This document shows, piece after piece, positions 55,348-63,977 of a DNA stretch of 64,000 nucleotides; positions within the stretch are counted from its first letter, which is position 1, and every line of letters starts with the position of its first letter. A program made the translations under genes and the position numbers. Below the pieces are notes generated by a model. It did no database searches, was not told the origin of the DNA, and saw nothing but the letters and a program-made list of their open reading frames with translations. Source of the DNA: Tabrizicola sp. (lineage in GTDB: Bacteria; Pseudomonadota; Alphaproteobacteria; Rhodobacterales; Rhodobacteraceae); contig NZ_JALHQD010000009.1 of assembly GCF_022842145.1 (NCBI RefSeq), forward strand, positions 116,487-180,486, in the 5' to 3' direction.

Positions 55348-55461
55348 CCCTAAAGGAACCGTCCAACCCTTGCGTAAACCATCACTTCCGACCCCCCGCT
55401 GAGTCGGGCGGAAACGCGGGGCAAACCCGCCCTGATGTTGGTCAGAACAGGAGATCATTTG

Positions 55462-56517
55462 ATGGCCAGATTTGTTGAAGAGAATGAGCGGATCAAGCAC
55501 GAATACGCCACCTATCTGCGCCATGCGAAGGGGCAAGATAACACTTCCATCGACAAGGTGCAGGCGGCGATCCGGCGGTTCGAGGAAAGTACCAAGTTCA
55601 AGCCCTTCAAGAAGTTTCACCGGCAACAGGCGATGGACTTCAAGGCCTACCTGGACCGGCAGAAAAGTGCGGCGACGGGTAAGCCGTTGGGCGCTTCAAC
55701 CGTCGATGCAACCTTGCGTCTCGTGAAGGGATTCTTCCATTGGCTGGTAAGCAGGCCGGGGTTCAAACGGGTTCTGACCTATCCCGATGTTGAGTACTTC
55801 AACAACACGCGCAAGGACGGGCGGGTAGCCCATGAACAGCGCGAAATCCCTTACCCTTCGGTGCAGCAAGCGGCTCATGCCTTCCAGGCCATGCCGTTCG
55901 AGACCGCATTCCAGATGCGCGACAAGGCGCTGTTCGCGTTCTTCATGCTGACCGGCGCACGGGATGGCGCAGTGGCGTCCCTGAAGCTCAAGCATGTGAA
56001 TATCGGACTTGGTCATGTTTTCCAGGACGCGCGCGAGGTGAATACTAAGGCGGCCAAGACAATCCACTGCCAGTTCCTCCCTGTCGATCCGGCCTATCGG
56101 GACTGCTTTGCGGCTTATGTCACCTACCTGCGCGAGGTGGCGATGTTCGGGCCAGAGGATGCCCTTTTCCCAAAGGCAGATGTGCAGGCCGTAAAGGGCA
56201 AAGGCTTCACCAATGTTGGACTTTCGCGGAAGGGCTTCTCTAACGCCGCCAAACTGAACACGATTATCAAGGGGGCCTTTGCCGCCGTCCAGATGCCGCA
56301 ATTCACCCCGCACGCCTTCCGCAAGACGTTGACCGAACTGGGGGACGTGCTTTGCCAGAACTGGACCCAGCGCAAGGCCTGGTCACTGAACCTCGGGCAT
56401 GAGAATGAGGCGACCACAGTCAATTCCTACCTGCCGATGACCACACAAGGGCAGTTGGACACGATCCGAAATATGGCAGGTCAGGGCGGACCTTCCAAAT
56501 TGCCAGAAAGGGCCTGA
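55462..56517 (+). CDS. Second tyrosine recombinase
   Basis: 351-aa site-specific recombinase of a different subfamily from the integrase. An N-terminal core-binding domain (about 5-105) is followed by a catalytic domain with R167 (TGARDGAV), H284 and R287 (PHAFRKTL), H313 (LGHENEA) and Y323 (NSYLP), i.e. a complete active site. ATG 55,462 has AGGAG eight bases upstream. It may mobilise its own module inside the island or manage recombination of the cargo. The 3' end overlaps the opposite-strand membrane gene by 37 bases. Confidence 0.9.
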   Translation: MARFVEENERIKHEYATYLRHAKGQDNTSIDKVQAAIRRFEESTKFKPFKKFHRQQAMDFKAYLDRQKSAATGKPLGASTVDATLRLVKGFFHWLVSRPGFKRVLTYPDVEYFNNTRKDGRVAHEQREIPYPSVQQAAHAFQAMPFETAFQMRDKALFAFFMLTGARDGAVASLKLKHVNIGLGHVFQDAREVNTKAAKTIHCQFLPVDPAYRDCFAAYVTYLREVAMFGPEDALFPKADVQAVKGKGFTNVGLSRKGFSNAAKLNTIIKGAFAAVQMPQFTPHAFRKTLTELGDVLCQNWTQRKAWSLNLGHENEATTVNSYLPMTTQGQLDTIRNMAGQGGPSKLPERA

Positions 56518-56957
56518 ATGGCCAGCGACGTTGCCTTGGCCTTTTGTAGCAACGCCTCCAACGCCAGCAAATCCATGGCATCTACGGTCGCTCCCTCAGC
56601 GTCCAGTTGCTGAAGCAACTGCCTGCCCTTGTGTTGGACGTCATCAATCGGGGAACGTTTGAACAGGCCGAATGACGTTGGCGCACTCAGCGTCATCGGC
56701 TGCTTTCGTTCATGGCTGGCCCAACTTGCCCGGTAAAGCTGGCAGGAAAGCTCAAGCGAAACTTGGGTTTGCCGCGCGTCACTCAGAGCGGCTTTGGTCT
56801 GTATCCGAAGGTTGGTGAGCTCGGCCTGCTTTGCGTGAGCAAGCCCCATAGCGGACGTTTGATACGCCAGATGCGCATAAATCAACGCAGCGATGGTGAT
56901 GGCGACACCCAAGATTTCCAGCCATTGGAGCGTAATCCAGTCCAGGACAGTGTCCAT
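56481..56957 (-). CDS. Single-pass membrane protein, unknown function, opposite strand
   Basis: 158-aa protein with one TM helix near the N-terminus (about 12-34) and a soluble alpha-helical, Leu/Gln/Ala-rich C-terminal part (about 40-158). ATG 56,957 has GAGGGGAG seven bases upstream, a strong start signal, which argues it is a real gene. It is the only minus-strand gene of the island and overlaps the tail of the second recombinase. No family recognised; toxin- or Abi-type effectors often have this size and topology, but this is speculation. Confidence 0.6.
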   Translation of the reverse strand: MDTVLDWITLQWLEILGVAITIAALIYAHLAYQTSAMGLAHAKQAELTNLRIQTKAALSDARQTQVSLELSCQLYRASWASHERKQPMTLSAPTSFGLFKRSPIDDVQHKGRQLLQQLDAEGATVDAMDLLALEALLQKAKATSLAIQALSGNLEGPP

Positions 56958-57174
56958 CAACTCCCCTCTTCCGCAAGCGGCGCTTGCCAGCATTCCGCTT
57001 CCATATGGGTACCCCTGCCAGCCCCGCAATATGCGATGAAGTTTGTCCTTGCCCGAACCTTTGGCTGGGGTGGCCGCGACAGTTGATGCCCCCGCGCCGG
57101 ACGGGCGGGCCATCGCTTCCGAAAGGCGCCTGTTATCCTTCCCCTAGACGTGCCGCCTGTGCCAGAACAATGGC
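56958..57174. promoter_or_regulatory. Control region of the mod-res-AIPR operon
   Basis: 217 bases between the divergent membrane gene and mod. It should hold both promoters. No sharp motif was found. Confidence 0.3.
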
Positions 57175-59196
57175 ATGATGACAGAACGTGACAGAATCGA
57201 CGAAACGTCGCCCGACATGAAAGCCGAACTTCTTGCCCGCTTGCGCGCTTTGGTTCCCGAAGCATTCAGCGATGGCCAACTTGACCTTGAACGCTTGGGC
57301 GAACTTGCGGGCGACGCGGTTGCCACCGGGCCGGAACGATACGGGCTGACATGGCCGGGCAAGCGTGATGCTATCGCGATGCTGCAAGCGCCGTCGCGGG
57401 CGACGCTGGTTCCTGAACCGGGGCAATCGGTGAACTTCGACGAAGCGCAGCATGTGTTCATCGAAGGCGAAAACCTTGAGGTTTTGAAGCTTCTGTACAA
57501 GTCGTACTTTGGCCGCGTGAAGCTGATCTACATCGACCCGCCGTACAACACCGGCAACGACTTCATCTATCACGACGACTTTTCGGACCCGCTTGCCGCC
57601 TACCTGACCCAAACCGGGCAGATGAACGAAGACGGCGACATGAACACAACCGCGCCCGAAAAGGCTGGGCGGTTTCATTCGAATTGGTTGTCGATGATGT
57701 ATCCGCGCCTGTCGATGGCACGGCAGATGTTGAAGGATGAAGGCGTTATCCTGATCAGCATCAACGACGCCGAAGTTGCGAACCTTCGCCAGCTTTGCGA
57801 CGACGTGTTCGGCCCTGAAAACTTCATTGCGCAAATGGTGTGGGAAAAGGGCCGAAAGAACGACGCAAAGCTTCTGTCGGTTGGTCACGAATACATTCTG
57901 GTTTATGCACGGCTGTTGTCTGCGCTGAAAGAAGCCAAGACCGTTTGGCGCGAAGAAAAGCCGGGCGCGCGGGAAATCTGGGATGAATACGTGCAGCTTC
58001 GCGCCAAGCATGGCGACGACACAAAGGCCATAGAATCTGAACTTCAAACCTGGTTCTCTGAACTGCCGAAGTCGCATCCATCAAGAAAATGGAGCCGATA
58101 CAGACGCGTTGATAAGAACGGACCTTGGCGGGACGATAACATTTCTTGGCCGGGTGGTGACGGGCCACGCTATGATGTGTTTCACCCAAAGACCAAGAAG
58201 GCATGTGCTGTGCCAGAGCGCGGATGGGTTTATGCGTCACCTGAAACGATGGAACTGCGCATAAAACAAGGCATAGTTGAGTTCCGCGAAGACCATACCG
58301 AGCCGCCCTATCGGAAATCGCACATTAAACCAATCGCACTAGAATTTGACGACGAAGAAGCCGAAGAATTCGATGAAGACGAAACCAGTGACGATGCGGA
58401 GCTGGCGACGCAAGTTCGGGGATCATACTTCTACGCTCAAGCACAAGTTTCGGTTAAATATCTAAGAAAGCTTATGGGGGCAAAGGTCTTTGACAATCCC
58501 AAAGACCATGAGGAACTATTGCGGCTTTTCAAGTACATGGCGACTGGTGACGAGCCGCCAATAATCATGGATTTCTTCGCCGGTTCGGGTTCAAGCGCCG
58601 AAGCGGTGATCCGACTTGCCGCCAGTGGAATGCCGGGGGCTAAGTTCGTTGCCGTTCAACTGCCCGAAGCCGTGAACCCCAAGGAACGCACGGGCAAAGC
58701 GGCGCTTGCCGCCGGATGGAAGACGATCACCGAAGTAACCCGCGAACGGCTGCGCCGGGTGTTGAAGGCCGAAGACTTGCAGGCAATCCCACAGGGGTTC
58801 CGCGCCTTCCGTCTGACCACAACCAATATTCGCCGTTGGGCGGGAACGAAGGACATGACGCCCGAAGGCTACATCGCACAGATGGAGGCCTTTGCCGACA
58901 CGCTGTTGCCCGGATGGAAGCCCGAAGACGTGATCTGGGAAGTCGCTTTGCGCGAAGGTTTCCCGCTTACGTCCAAGATCACCCCGGCGGGCAACTCTGC
59001 CCCGAAAGGGTCTTGGCGTGTGTCCGACCCGGAAACCGACCGTGCTTTTACCATCTGCTTGGCCGAACACATCGACCTTGAGCAAGCCAAGCGTCTTGGC
59101 CTGACCAAGCCTGACCTGTTCGTGTGCCGCGACACGGCGATTGACGATACAGTTGCCGCCAACCTTGCGCTGCAATGCACCTTGAAGGTGCTGTAA
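57175..59196 (+). CDS. Type III restriction-modification methyltransferase (Mod)
   Basis: 673-aa beta-class N6-adenine methyltransferase. Catalytic motif IV DPPY (121-124) comes first and the SAM-binding FAGSG (468-472) is late, the beta order of type III Mod proteins. The target-recognition region lies between (about 250-430) and contains an acidic stretch (DDEEAEEFDEDETSDDAE, 391-408). It methylates one strand of an asymmetric site and forms the complex with Res. It starts MMTERDR and ends directly at the res start (stop 59,196, ATG 59,197). No obvious simple-sequence repeats for phase variation were seen. Confidence 0.9.
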   Translation: MMTERDRIDETSPDMKAELLARLRALVPEAFSDGQLDLERLGELAGDAVATGPERYGLTWPGKRDAIAMLQAPSRATLVPEPGQSVNFDEAQHVFIEGENLEVLKLLYKSYFGRVKLIYIDPPYNTGNDFIYHDDFSDPLAAYLTQTGQMNEDGDMNTTAPEKAGRFHSNWLSMMYPRLSMARQMLKDEGVILISINDAEVANLRQLCDDVFGPENFIAQMVWEKGRKNDAKLLSVGHEYILVYARLLSALKEAKTVWREEKPGAREIWDEYVQLRAKHGDDTKAIESELQTWFSELPKSHPSRKWSRYRRVDKNGPWRDDNISWPGGDGPRYDVFHPKTKKACAVPERGWVYASPETMELRIKQGIVEFREDHTEPPYRKSHIKPIALEFDDEEAEEFDEDETSDDAELATQVRGSYFYAQAQVSVKYLRKLMGAKVFDNPKDHEELLRLFKYMATGDEPPIIMDFFAGSGSSAEAVIRLAASGMPGAKFVAVQLPEAVNPKERTGKAALAAGWKTITEVTRERLRRVLKAEDLQAIPQGFRAFRLTTTNIRRWAGTKDMTPEGYIAQMEAFADTLLPGWKPEDVIWEVALREGFPLTSKITPAGNSAPKGSWRVSDPETDRAFTICLAEHIDLEQAKRLGLTKPDLFVCRDTAIDDTVAANLALQCTLKVL

Positions 59197-61905
59197 ATGA
59201 CGGAATTCCGGTTCGACGGGGCGCAACAGTTCCAAATTGATGCCATAGCGGCGGTAACGGGCCTTCTGGACGGGCAAGGCCACATTGGGGCTAGGCTGGT
59301 GCCAGCGGCGGGTACGACGGTTGTACCGAACGCCTTGGACCTGTCCGACGAACAGGTGTTTGAAAACCTTGTTCAGGTTCAGACCAACGCAGGCATAAAG
59401 CCAGACACCGCCCTTGGCATGATCGAACAGACTGTCGATTTATTCGAAGGCAGGGGGCAGGTGCGGTTCCCGAACTTTTCGGTTGAAATGGAAACCGGCA
59501 CGGGGAAAACCTATGTCTATCTGCGCACGATCCTTGCGCTTGCCGGGCGCTATGGCCTGACCAAATTCATCATCGTCGTGCCGTCTGTTGCGGTGCGTGA
59601 AGGCGTGTTGAAGACGATCCGGCAGACCAAGAAGCACTTCGCAACGCTGCCCGGCCTGCCGCCGTTTCATTCGTCGGTTTATGCTGCCCAACCGGGGCAG
59701 GTGCGCAGCTTTGCCGCGTCGAACGCCGTCGAAATCATGGTGATGACCATCGACGCCTTTTCGCGGGAACAGAACGTTATCCGCAAGGGGCAGGAAGGCA
59801 ACGCGCCGGTCATCCATCTGTTGCAGGCGGTGCGGCCTGTGCTGATCCTGGACGAACCGCAGAACATGGAAAGCGAAAGCCGGGTTGCCGCATTGGCTGC
59901 GCTGAACCCGCTGTTCGCCTTGCGCTATTCGGCGACGCACAAGAACGCCTACAGCCTTGTGTACCGCCTGTCGCCCTATGACGCCTACCGGCAAGGCTTG
60001 GTCAAGCAAATCGAAGTTGGTGCGGCGATTGCGGAAGAAAACGCGAACCTGCCCTATATCAGGTTGGAAAATATCGAAATCGTCGCGAAGAAGCCCGTCG
60101 CAGAAGTGACGGTCGATGTTCAGGCGAAGTCGGGCAAGGTCACGCGCAAGACGATGAAGCTGAAACAGGGCTTCAAGTTGTGGGAAAAGACCAATCGGGC
60201 TGACTACGAAGGGCTTGAGGTTGCCGAAATCAACTATCAGTCGAAGTTCATCCGGTTCACGAACAACGTTGAAATCGCGATGGGCGCGGAAACGGGAACC
60301 CAAAAGGAAGCGATCCTAGAAGCGCAAATCCGGTTCACGGTGCAAACCCACATGCGCAAGCAAAAGCGCATTCGGGACATGGGCTTCAACGTCAAGGTTC
60401 TGTCGTTGTTCTTCGTTGATCGGGTCGAAAGCTTTCGCGACGACAACGGCTTTATCCGGCAGTTATTCATCAAGGCGTTCAACGAATATAAGGCCGATTT
60501 CCCTGAATGGCGGGACAAAAACCCCTTGGACGTTCAGGCATCGTACTTCGCATCGACGACGAACAAGAAGGGCGTTGTCTCGATTGTTGAAAAGGAAGTG
60601 CCCACAAACGACAAAGACAAGGCTGCACAAGCCCGCGAATTCGACCTGATCATGCGGCGCAAGGAAGACCTGATCAGCTTTGACGAACCCGTGTCGTTCA
60701 TCTTTTCACATTCCGCCCTGAAAGAAGGTTGGGATAACCCGAACGTCTTTCAGATTTGCACTTTGCGCGAAGTTGGAAGCGAAACCGAACGTCGGCAACA
60801 GGTTGGCCGGGGCGTTCGTCTACCCGTCGATTGCGTGACCGGCGAACGGGTTCAGGATGCCCGCGTCAACGTGCTTACCGTATCCGCAAGCGAAACTTAT
60901 GAAGGGTTTGTCAGCCGCCTACAGGGGGAAATCGAAAAGGCATACGGCAAAGACGGTGTGCCACCGAAGCCCGGCAATGCGCGCGACAAGGCGTACTTGA
61001 AGCTGCGCAAGAACCATCTGTTGAAGCCCGAATTTCAAGAACTGTGGGAACGTATCAAGCATCGCACACGCTATTCCGTGGTCGTCGATAGCCCCAAGCT
61101 GGTTGCCGATGTTGTCGCCGAAATGTCGAACATCAAGGTTCGCCGCCCGCGCATCGTTGTGCAGGTTGCAGGGGTCAACGCCAAAACCGGCGCAGACATG
61201 TTCGAAGCCATCCGTTTTGCCGATGCAAGCGTTGCCATCGACCTTGAAGGCCGGTTTCCCATTCCGAACGTCATATCCATTGTGGAAAATTTGATGGAAG
61301 CTACGTCGCCACCGATGCGCATCGGGCGGAAGACCGTGCTTGCCATTTTGAAGGCTGCGCCTGATCCGAAAGCCGTCTTGGACAACGCGCACGAATTTGC
61401 CGCTGCATTGGTTGGTATCATCAAGACCAAGCTTGCTGATCAACTTGTTGGCGGCATTCAGTATGAACGGGATGGCACATGGTACGAACAGACGCAGTTC
61501 GATGACCTGATGGAAGCCTTTGCCGCGAACGTGGTGAAAAGTGAAGCCAACACCTACGCAGGTGGAACCCATGTTTATGAAGGCGTGGTTGTCGATTCCG
61601 AAACCATTGAACGGCCCTTCGCCGAAGCCTTGGAACGCGACGCCCGCGTGAAGCTATACGTCAAGTTGCCCGGTTGGTTCCAGGTACGAACCCCGATTGG
61701 CGGGTACAACCCGGATTGGGCTATCGTGATGGATACCGGCGAAGGCCAAAACCGGCTGTACCTGGTTCGTGAAACCAAGGGCACGACGACGCTTTCCGAT
61801 TTGCGGCCCGATGAACGTCGCAAGATCGAATGCGGCAACAAGCACTTCGTCGATACTTTGGGGCAGGACTACAAGGTGATCACGAACATAATCCAAATAC
61901 TGTAG
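59197..61905 (+). CDS. Type III restriction subunit (Res), helicase-nuclease
   Basis: 902-aa superfamily 2 translocase with a C-terminal nuclease. Motif I ETGTGKT (99-105), motif II DEPQ (219-222), helicase VI region about 529-541 (ETERRQQVGRGVRL). The C-terminal PD-(D/E)xK-type nuclease has NPDWAI (about 837-842) and RETKG (about 859-863). With Mod it cuts DNA that carries two oppositely oriented unmethylated sites. It follows Mod without a gap, and the AIPR gene is 32 bases downstream, so all three should be one transcript. Confidence 0.9.
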   Translation: MTEFRFDGAQQFQIDAIAAVTGLLDGQGHIGARLVPAAGTTVVPNALDLSDEQVFENLVQVQTNAGIKPDTALGMIEQTVDLFEGRGQVRFPNFSVEMETGTGKTYVYLRTILALAGRYGLTKFIIVVPSVAVREGVLKTIRQTKKHFATLPGLPPFHSSVYAAQPGQVRSFAASNAVEIMVMTIDAFSREQNVIRKGQEGNAPVIHLLQAVRPVLILDEPQNMESESRVAALAALNPLFALRYSATHKNAYSLVYRLSPYDAYRQGLVKQIEVGAAIAEENANLPYIRLENIEIVAKKPVAEVTVDVQAKSGKVTRKTMKLKQGFKLWEKTNRADYEGLEVAEINYQSKFIRFTNNVEIAMGAETGTQKEAILEAQIRFTVQTHMRKQKRIRDMGFNVKVLSLFFVDRVESFRDDNGFIRQLFIKAFNEYKADFPEWRDKNPLDVQASYFASTTNKKGVVSIVEKEVPTNDKDKAAQAREFDLIMRRKEDLISFDEPVSFIFSHSALKEGWDNPNVFQICTLREVGSETERRQQVGRGVRLPVDCVTGERVQDARVNVLTVSASETYEGFVSRLQGEIEKAYGKDGVPPKPGNARDKAYLKLRKNHLLKPEFQELWERIKHRTRYSVVVDSPKLVADVVAEMSNIKVRRPRIVVQVAGVNAKTGADMFEAIRFADASVAIDLEGRFPIPNVISIVENLMEATSPPMRIGRKTVLAILKAAPDPKAVLDNAHEFAAALVGIIKTKLADQLVGGIQYERDGTWYEQTQFDDLMEAFAANVVKSEANTYAGGTHVYEGVVVDSETIERPFAEALERDARVKLYVKLPGWFQVRTPIGGYNPDWAIVMDTGEGQNRLYLVRETKGTTTLSDLRPDERRKIECGNKHFVDTLGQDYKVITNIIQIL

Positions 61906-61937
61906 CGGCATTAATAGAAACGAAGGAAGCAGCAGGC

Positions 61938-63698
61938 ATGTATGATTTTATCAAAGCTCAGATTTCAGCAGACTACTTCAAGCAGAAATTTGCCAACGAC
62001 GGGCAAAGGTTCGTCGCATGGTATCTGCGCAATATACTTTTCCGCGACATGAACGAAACCCGTGATGACATTACCGACGGGGCGGACGACAAGCAAATTG
62101 ATGCGCTGATCATAGACGACGACAAGTCGCTTGTTCGGATCGTGCAAGGGAAGTTCACGCAGGGCGGTTCGGTCGATGCCGAACCCTTGCGCGAAGTGTT
62201 TTCTTCATGGCTCCAAATCAAGGATTTGGCACGGCTTCAAAACGTCGCGAACCCGAAGTTGGCGCGCAAGCTTGCCGAACTGGCAAACGCTCTAGACGAA
62301 GACTACGAAATTTCCTTCGAACTGATTACGACAGGAGTGCTAACAGAAGCAGCACAACATGACCTTCAAACCTTTCAAGAAGAACTTGCCAAGCTAAGTG
62401 AGAACGAAGCTTTCGATGCGACAATTCACGTTATCGACGCCGAAGAACTGAAACGCCGTTACGACTACGCGATTGAAACCGACAACCCAAGCATCAACTA
62501 CAAACTGGAGCTTACTGGTGTGCAGTACATGTTCCATGAAATCGCGGGAACGCCAGTTGTGATTGCCGCCCTTCCATTGAAAGAGTGTATCAAACTGCCA
62601 GGTATTAAGGACGGAACGCTTTTCCAAAAGAATGTCCGTCAAAGCCTTGGTTCAAGCAATGCGGTCAATAAGGGCATTCGCAGTTCAATCTTGGGTGATA
62701 AGCGCAGCGACTTCTTCTTTTTCCACAACGGCGTAACAGCCCTTTGCAACAAGATGCAAATGGATGGCGAAACGCTCACGCTTTCCGGCCTTAGCATCGT
62801 GAACGGTTGTCAGTCTTTGAACACGATCCTTTCATGTAGCGAAACGGTGAAGAAAGTTGACGATGCCTTCATTCTGTTCCGCTTCTACGAAATCCCCCAA
62901 CGGGATAGAGCGGACAAGATTTCGATCAACACGAACTCGCAAAGCGCGGTTAAGGCCAGAGATTTGCGCAGCAATGACAAGCGCGTTCTAGCGATAAAGA
63001 AGGCGTATGAGCTGAAATACCCAACGGGTTATTTCGTGACGAAGCGGGGCGAAGCTGCGCCCGCCGATAGGAACAAAGATCATGTCGTTGAGCTTTCGGC
63101 TTTTGCAAAGAATCTTGTCGCTTGGCAGACCCTGCGTCCGAACCTTTCCTACGGCGAAACGAAGATTTTCGACAAGTATTTCGAAACGCTGTTCAAGAAC
63201 AAGGACTACCCACCCGAAAATGTGTTCGCCCTGAATACATGGATGAACGAAGTGCAATCAGCATGGGTTCCGGCAAATCCGCTAAGTCTTAATGAAACTC
63301 TACTCGCGATGAAAGCTTATGCCCCGTACCATCACTTGTATGCAGTCGCGATGATCTTCGCAATTTCAAGCAACCAGTCGGACAGGGTGCCAAGTGCCCA
63401 CAAAGCCCTTGAGTCTGCACAATCTGCAAACATGGTTGATGAAATCGTTCGTATAGCTGGAACCTGCTTGAATATGGCGCTTGAAGCGGCGGCAAATGAA
63501 ACGCAACCGGCAAATCGCGTTTTCAGCCCGCAGAACTGGGTGAAGTCGAAGGCCTGCCTTGCTGGCATCAACGGAGCGGTTCGCAACTATCTGAACATGC
63601 TCAAAGGATTTCCTGGCGGCGCAGACGTGAAGAAGCGCTTGGACGAAGCGGCGGTACTGCCAGTCGAAGCTTTTGAGTATCGTCTTTCAGCTGACTGA
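61938..63698 (+). CDS. AIPR-family (abortive infection) protein
   Basis: 586-aa protein of the AIPR family (PF10592). Signature features are HNG (263-265, in FFFFHNGVTALC), VNGCQS (288-293) and INTNSQSAVKARDLRSND (about 335-352). The N-terminal part (about 20-130) has DDKQIDALIIDDD with a later VQGKFT (D55, Q70, K72), which may be a PD-(D/E)xK nuclease variant with QxK. It is the third gene of the mod-res operon; the ATG at 61,938 is preceded by GAAGCAGCAGG. It is presumably an effector or accessory for the restriction system, a role not tested here. Confidence 0.82.
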   Translation: MYDFIKAQISADYFKQKFANDGQRFVAWYLRNILFRDMNETRDDITDGADDKQIDALIIDDDKSLVRIVQGKFTQGGSVDAEPLREVFSSWLQIKDLARLQNVANPKLARKLAELANALDEDYEISFELITTGVLTEAAQHDLQTFQEELAKLSENEAFDATIHVIDAEELKRRYDYAIETDNPSINYKLELTGVQYMFHEIAGTPVVIAALPLKECIKLPGIKDGTLFQKNVRQSLGSSNAVNKGIRSSILGDKRSDFFFFHNGVTALCNKMQMDGETLTLSGLSIVNGCQSLNTILSCSETVKKVDDAFILFRFYEIPQRDRADKISINTNSQSAVKARDLRSNDKRVLAIKKAYELKYPTGYFVTKRGEAAPADRNKDHVVELSAFAKNLVAWQTLRPNLSYGETKIFDKYFETLFKNKDYPPENVFALNTWMNEVQSAWVPANPLSLNETLLAMKAYAPYHHLYAVAMIFAISSNQSDRVPSAHKALESAQSANMVDEIVRIAGTCLNMALEAAANETQPANRVFSPQNWVKSKACLAGINGAVRNYLNMLKGFPGGADVKKRLDEAAVLPVEAFEYRLSAD

Positions 63699-63800
63699 GA
63701 CCGCATGGTTGAAAGCGCTCTGACGCGGATAGCGGGTTGAGTGGTGGAGGTGCGTTGGGCTAGATGCTGGCCCGGCTTGCTTGGGCAATCTTGGGTTGAT

Positions 63801-63820
63801 GTGGTACTATATGTGGTATG
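63801..63820 (+). repeat. Right-end tandem repeats matching the integrase-proximal pair
   Basis: GTGGTACTATATGTGGTATG: two GTGGTA half-sites 12 bases apart, the same spacing and sense as GTGGTATGAAAAGTGGTATG at 52,464-52,483. It lies 62 bases before attR, so it is a candidate right-arm integrase site. Confidence 0.7.
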
Positions 63821-63875
63821 GATTTCTTGAGGCTTAAGATATAGTATATTAAGCAAACACCTATAGATGAGCTTA

Positions 63876-63894
63876 GGCGGACTCACTGTCCGCC
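63876..63894. repeat. Hairpin overlapping attR
   Basis: GGCGGAC-TCACT-GTCCGCC, a perfect 7-bp dyad whose right half is part of the attR core. The tRNA copy lacks the left half, so the dyad is created by island sequence next to the crossover. Confidence 0.6.
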
Positions 63895-63896
63895 AC
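63882..63896 (+). other. attR: right attachment site (15-bp direct repeat)
   Basis: Exact second copy of CTCACTGTCCGCCAC in the same orientation as the tRNA-Ser(GGA) 3' end at 52,325. It marks the right end of the island. Beyond it begins different sequence that includes another tandem 12-mer pair. Confidence 0.9.
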
Positions 63897-63953
63897 AATC
63901 CCCTGATTTATCTCTAAAGATCAGATACTTAGGCCGGAAATTGGGTTGCCTCA

Positions 63954-63977
63954 GGTTACACAAGAGGTAACACAAGC
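63954..63977 (+). repeat. Third tandem 12-mer pair, abutting a GTG at the window edge
   Basis: GGTTACACAAGA and GGTAACACAAGC (10 of 12 identical), followed immediately by GTG at 63,978, the same layout as at the left integrase. It may be the start of a second integrase gene. Confidence 0.5.

Noticed and set aside
57175..59196. Phase-variable simple repeats in the mod gene
   Set aside because: No run of tandem short repeats was found in or before mod.
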